Positions 61,138 through 64,000 of a stretch of DNA of 64,000 nt are shown in pieces. Origin of the DNA: Bacillota bacterium (lineage in GTDB: Bacteria; Bacillota; Bacilli; Paenibacillales; NBRC-103111); the NCBI GenBank assembly GCA_023388055.1, contig JAEWGW010000016.1, forward strand, positions 1 through 64,000, given 5' to 3'. Below the pieces are notes generated by a model. The model had not been told where the DNA came from. It saw only the letters and a program-made list of their open reading frames with translations, and searched no databases. Every line of letters begins with the position of its first letter. Positions within the stretch are counted from its first letter, which is position 1. A program made the position numbers and the translations under genes.

Positions 61138-62073
61138 ATGGAGATGGAGGCGGAAAAGCCGACATTCAGCGCGTTTGAACGGTTTTTATACTGGTTTTTT
61201 ATCCCCATTGTGTTCACGATGGTGCTGATGGGGGCGCTCTTCTCCTTGTTTGGCTACAGTGCAGCGGATGAGCTTTTGAAAATCGGGAATAAAGTTCCGG
61301 GTTTGTCCGCCATTCTCCCTGATCCCAAGGGAGAGGTCAAGGAAGTGCAGGCGCCTGCTCAGGGAGCTGCCGCCCATACCGAAGGCACACCTGAGGCTGC
61401 AGCAACCGAAGCTTCCGCCCAACTGGCTGCTCTGCAAAAGCAGCTGGAAGCCCAAACAGCCGAACTGGCTGGCAGCACTCAATCACTGAAGGATAAGGAG
61501 CAGACCATTAAGGATCTTCAGGCCAAGGTCGCTGCTTTGGAGGCGCAGAAGGCAAGTGCGGCCAAAAGCGACGAGGAATATCAGGCCCTGATTACCGAGA
61601 CGGCCTCCATGTATGCCAAGATGTCGCCCAGCAAGTCTGCACCCATCATGCAGAACTTGACCTTGAAGGAGCAGGTGCTGCTGCTTTCTGAAATGAAGAC
61701 GGACGACCGGGTTCGCATTCTGGAGAAAATGGATGCCAAAAAAGCAGCAGAAGCCTCCATTTATCTGAAGGATGCCGTTCCGGCCAAGGACAAGCAAATC
61801 GCCGCCCTTCAGGAACGCCTTGATCTGAACAAAACTGCCGCCACTACCACCCAATCAAGCGCCCTTACCAAACAGGAGTTGGGTCAGACCTTTGCTAACA
61901 TGACGCCCAAAAGCGCTGCTGAGCTTCTGGTGGAAATGAATAAAACCGACTCCACCAAGGTTGTTGAGATCCTGAACAGCATGGATGTGGCGGGACGCTC
62001 GAAAATTATGACCTACCTCTCCGACAATTTTAAGGAAGTGGCTCCGGTCATAGCATCCAAGCTGGCTCCATAA
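61138..62073 (+). CDS. YlxF/MotE-like coiled-coil membrane protein
   Basis: 311 residues. One N-terminal membrane helix (FFIPIVFTMVLMGALFSLFG), a coiled coil at about residues 95-145 (LAALQKQLEAQTAELAGSTQ) and two MgtE-N-like helical segments (MSPSKSAPIMQNLTLKEQVL and MTPKSAAELLVEMNKTDSTK). In B. subtilis ylxF has the same place between fliJ and fliK. A stator or export chaperone role is suggested for MotE relatives in other bacteria. Confidence 0.87.
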   Translation: MEMEAEKPTFSAFERFLYWFFIPIVFTMVLMGALFSLFGYSAADELLKIGNKVPGLSAILPDPKGEVKEVQAPAQGAAAHTEGTPEAAATEASAQLAALQKQLEAQTAELAGSTQSLKDKEQTIKDLQAKVAALEAQKASAAKSDEEYQALITETASMYAKMSPSKSAPIMQNLTLKEQVLLLSEMKTDDRVRILEKMDAKKAAEASIYLKDAVPAKDKQIAALQERLDLNKTAATTTQSSALTKQELGQTFANMTPKSAAELLVEMNKTDSTKVVEILNSMDVAGRSKIMTYLSDNFKEVAPVIASKLAP

Positions 62074-62113
62074 CCAATTTTGGACCAGCCCATGAAAGGA
62101 GGTGAAAACAAAA

Positions 62114-63442
62114 ATGACAACGATTAGCCCATTGGTAATGACCATGCCGGGAAATACCGGAGCCGTTCAAGGGAATGCAGCTGGCACCGCTACTGCCGCA
62201 GGCGGCAATGCTTTTGGCCAAATGCTGGTCCAGGTCATCAGCGGTACAGGTGCTCAAGCCCAAACAAGCACGCTTCCCAATCTGTCTTCTCTGCTGGCAG
62301 GCTTATTGGCTGGTATGAGCTCTGAGGAGTCGGCAGCTATGCTGGAGGGACCCGATTCGGAGGTTCTGGTGAAGCTGCTGGAGCAATTGGCGGACAATCC
62401 GGACTTGCTGGAGCAGCATCTTGGAAATGAGGATATGCAGGCTTGGCTGGCCCAGGCAGCGCTTCTTCTGCAAGGTATGCAGCTGTTGCCCGCGGCGGTT
62501 GTGGGTACGGAGGATGCGTCAACTCTTGCCAATCAGGCGCAGGGTGAATCCGCAGCCGCACCGGCGATGAACGCACAGCAGGCACAAGTGGTGCTGAAGC
62601 AATTTGCCCAAGCGCTGAACCAGCATCCCAACGAGATCTTCTTGAATCAGCTCCAGGACAAGCTGGCTGCTATTCTGACGAAGCGCAATCAGCCGGAGCA
62701 GTCCTTGCATGTGCATACATTGGAAGACGGTAAAGCCGGTACCAATAAGTCCGCCGACGTAACGTTTACCGTATTGCCCTCCACTGCTGCTTCCCGGCTG
62801 GAGATGCTGGCTGCCAGACATACGCCCATCCAGCTGGCTGAAAACGGCAAAGGCGCACAAACCTTGCCGCAGGAGCATGCCGAGTCCGGTCAAGAGTCCG
62901 GTGACACCCAAGAGGGACCCTTCAGCACCGCACCCGTTAACGGAAGGCACCTGCTGGATAGAGCCCCTGCTCCCGCAGAGTCCGTTCCGGTACGCGCAGG
63001 ACAGCTGGCGGAGGATATCAGCAAGTTTATGCTCAGCAAGCTTCGTGTCCAAACCGGCAACGGGATAACTGAAGCGAGACTTTCTTTGACACCTGAAGCA
63101 CTGGGACATGTGGACGTGAGACTTACCCTGCACAATGGACAGCTGGTGGCTCAATTCGCCGCACAAACCGCAATGGGCAAGGATGCGCTGGAATCCCAGC
63201 TGGCTCAGCTCCGCAACATGCTGCAAAGCCAAGGTATTCAAGTGGAAAAGATTGAGGTAGCCCAAAGCCCTTCCCTGCAGTCCACTATGTTCCAGGACCA
63301 ACGCGGGCAACAGCAATCCAGGCAGCCAAGTTCCAATAACCGGGAACAGGCTCGTGATGGAAACGAAGAGTATGCTGTTGAAGCAGCTGCCATCCTGCGC
63401 AGAGAGACTTCCGAGGAAGAAGGCTTTGACGTGATTGCCTAA
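62114..63442 (+). CDS. fliK: Flagellar hook-length control protein FliK
   Basis: 442 residues from ATG 62114, nine bases after AAAGGAGGTGA. A low-complexity Ala/Gln-rich first 300 residues and the C-terminal Flg_hook domain (ARLSLTPEALGHVDVRLTLH, LAQLRNMLQSQGIQVEKIEV). It acts as the ruler that signals FlhB to switch. Confidence 0.93.
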   Translation: MTTISPLVMTMPGNTGAVQGNAAGTATAAGGNAFGQMLVQVISGTGAQAQTSTLPNLSSLLAGLLAGMSSEESAAMLEGPDSEVLVKLLEQLADNPDLLEQHLGNEDMQAWLAQAALLLQGMQLLPAAVVGTEDASTLANQAQGESAAAPAMNAQQAQVVLKQFAQALNQHPNEIFLNQLQDKLAAILTKRNQPEQSLHVHTLEDGKAGTNKSADVTFTVLPSTAASRLEMLAARHTPIQLAENGKGAQTLPQEHAESGQESGDTQEGPFSTAPVNGRHLLDRAPAPAESVPVRAGQLAEDISKFMLSKLRVQTGNGITEARLSLTPEALGHVDVRLTLHNGQLVAQFAAQTAMGKDALESQLAQLRNMLQSQGIQVEKIEVAQSPSLQSTMFQDQRGQQQSRQPSSNNREQARDGNEEYAVEAAAILRRETSEEEGFDVIA

Positions 63443-63478
63443 GCAGTAGCTCCGTCTTGTGAAAAGGAGGTGTAAACA

Positions 63479-63925
63479 ATGGCGGATTCTCCTATATCCA
63501 CCCAGAATGTATGGCCTTATTATTCCTCCTCCAACGTCAGCAAAGCGGCCAAAACCAACGGCAGCGAATTGGGGAAGGACCAGTTTCTTAAAATCCTGAT
63601 TACCCAATTGAAGAATCAGGATCCGATGCAGCCTTTGCAGGATAAGGAATTCATCGCACAGATGGCTCAATTTTCCTCCGTGGAGCAATTGACCAATATG
63701 GCGACGGAAATGAAAGCATTGCGCGAGTCCCTGGGGATGGCCTCCGGATTGATCGGCAAAACCATCACCTGGACAAGCAAGGACTCCGGTGGAAATGAAA
63801 CCGTAGACAGCGGCATTGTCCAATCCATCACCTTCAAAAAAGGTGTTCAATATGCCAATGTGGACGGCGTAGAAGTATCTCTGGAGAAAATTACGAAAAT
63901 CGAGAACGCGGAGACCTCATCATGA
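63479..63925 (+). CDS. flgD: Flagellar hook assembly (capping) protein FlgD
   Basis: 148 residues, short form as in B. subtilis (YlxG). Conserved LGKDQFLKILITQLKNQDPM and IAQMAQFSSVEQLTNMATEM. RBS AAAGGAGGTG, seven bases before ATG. Confidence 0.95.
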   Translation: MADSPISTQNVWPYYSSSNVSKAAKTNGSELGKDQFLKILITQLKNQDPMQPLQDKEFIAQMAQFSSVEQLTNMATEMKALRESLGMASGLIGKTITWTSKDSGGNETVDSGIVQSITFKKGVQYANVDGVEVSLEKITKIENAETSS

Positions 63926-64000
63926 TGGACAATATGAAAATTGGTCAGATGTACCCCGCCACTCTCCCTCCCGGCAATGTGAGGATAGGTTCAAAAGCCG
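63922..64000 (+). CDS. Start of a TIGR02530-type flagellar operon protein (cut by the window)
   Basis: ATG 63922 overlaps the flgD stop as ATGA. The 26 codons visible include KIGQMYPATLPPGN, similar to the short flagellar operon protein that lies between flgD and flgE. The gene continues beyond 64000. Confidence 0.65.
   Translation, partial: MMDNMKIGQMYPATLPPGNVRIGSKA

Noticed and set aside
1..64000. Transposases, integrases or phage genes
   Set aside because: None found; the island borders show no insertion-sequence ends or attachment-site duplications that I can see.

Overview
The window comes from a Gram-positive, spore-former-type Bacilli genome. The gene order ylqG-like / FlhB-like / yraN / comM / sucC-sucD / dprA / topA / trmFO / hslV-hslU / codY / flgB-flgC-fliE-fliF is the Bacillus subtilis backbone. 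Large YesN-like AraC regulators, LplB/YtcP-type sugar permeases, SLH-domain proteins and short TAACGGA-type interspersed repeats point to Paenibacillus or a close relative. This assignment is inferred from gene content and style, not from a 16S or database match.

Layout: (1) 1-1561, end of the ylqG-like/FlhB-like/yraN group. (2) 1705-15581, a carbohydrate locus inserted after yraN: two AraC-type regulators, a 1440-residue secreted glycoside hydrolase with four tandem C-terminal modules and a CcpA-like site upstream, an ABC importer (lipoprotein plus two permeases, no ATPase gene), a second glycoside hydrolase, and an internally deleted TmrB-like pseudogene. (3) 15610-17172, comM on the minus strand behind a long hairpin. 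(4) 17173-23763, accessory DNA: a strong promoter, small ORFs, a tRNA-Phe and a degenerate tRNA-His-like sequence, two minus-strand glycosyltransferases, a zinc-ribbon protein and a 19-repeat Sel1 protein. (5) 24081-34575, the backbone sucCD, dprA, topA, trmFO, hslVU, codY. xerC, expected between trmFO and hslV, is absent; that gap holds two different repeat structures. (6) 34576-36898, a GAF-LuxR regulator surrounded by TAATGCA/TGCATTA palindromes, followed by a VanW-domain membrane protein. (7) 37048-54043, a complete one-direction type IV pilus locus: pilB, pilC, major pilin, pilM, pilN-like, pilO-like, pilT, an SLH protein, a vWA protein, three minor-pilin-like proteins, a receiver protein with an acidic linker, prepilin peptidase, and a chemoreceptor-like protein. 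(8) 54652-64000, start of the fla/che operon (flgB to flgD, and the start of the next gene).

How it works together: the sugar locus looks like a self-contained unit for binding, cutting and importing a plant-type polysaccharide, with carbon-catabolite control suggested by the cre-like site. The pilus locus contains everything needed for assembly and retraction, a likely c-di-GMP-sensing MshEN domain on PilB, a surface-anchoring SLH protein and a vWA protein that could be a tip adhesin. It sits between codY and the flagellar operon, so surface motility, swimming and nutrient regulation are neighbours. The most unusual material is the tRNA-Phe/tRNA-His-like unit, the pilus locus with its SLH/vWA pair and receiver protein with an internal start, and the palindrome-flanked LuxR/VanW pair.
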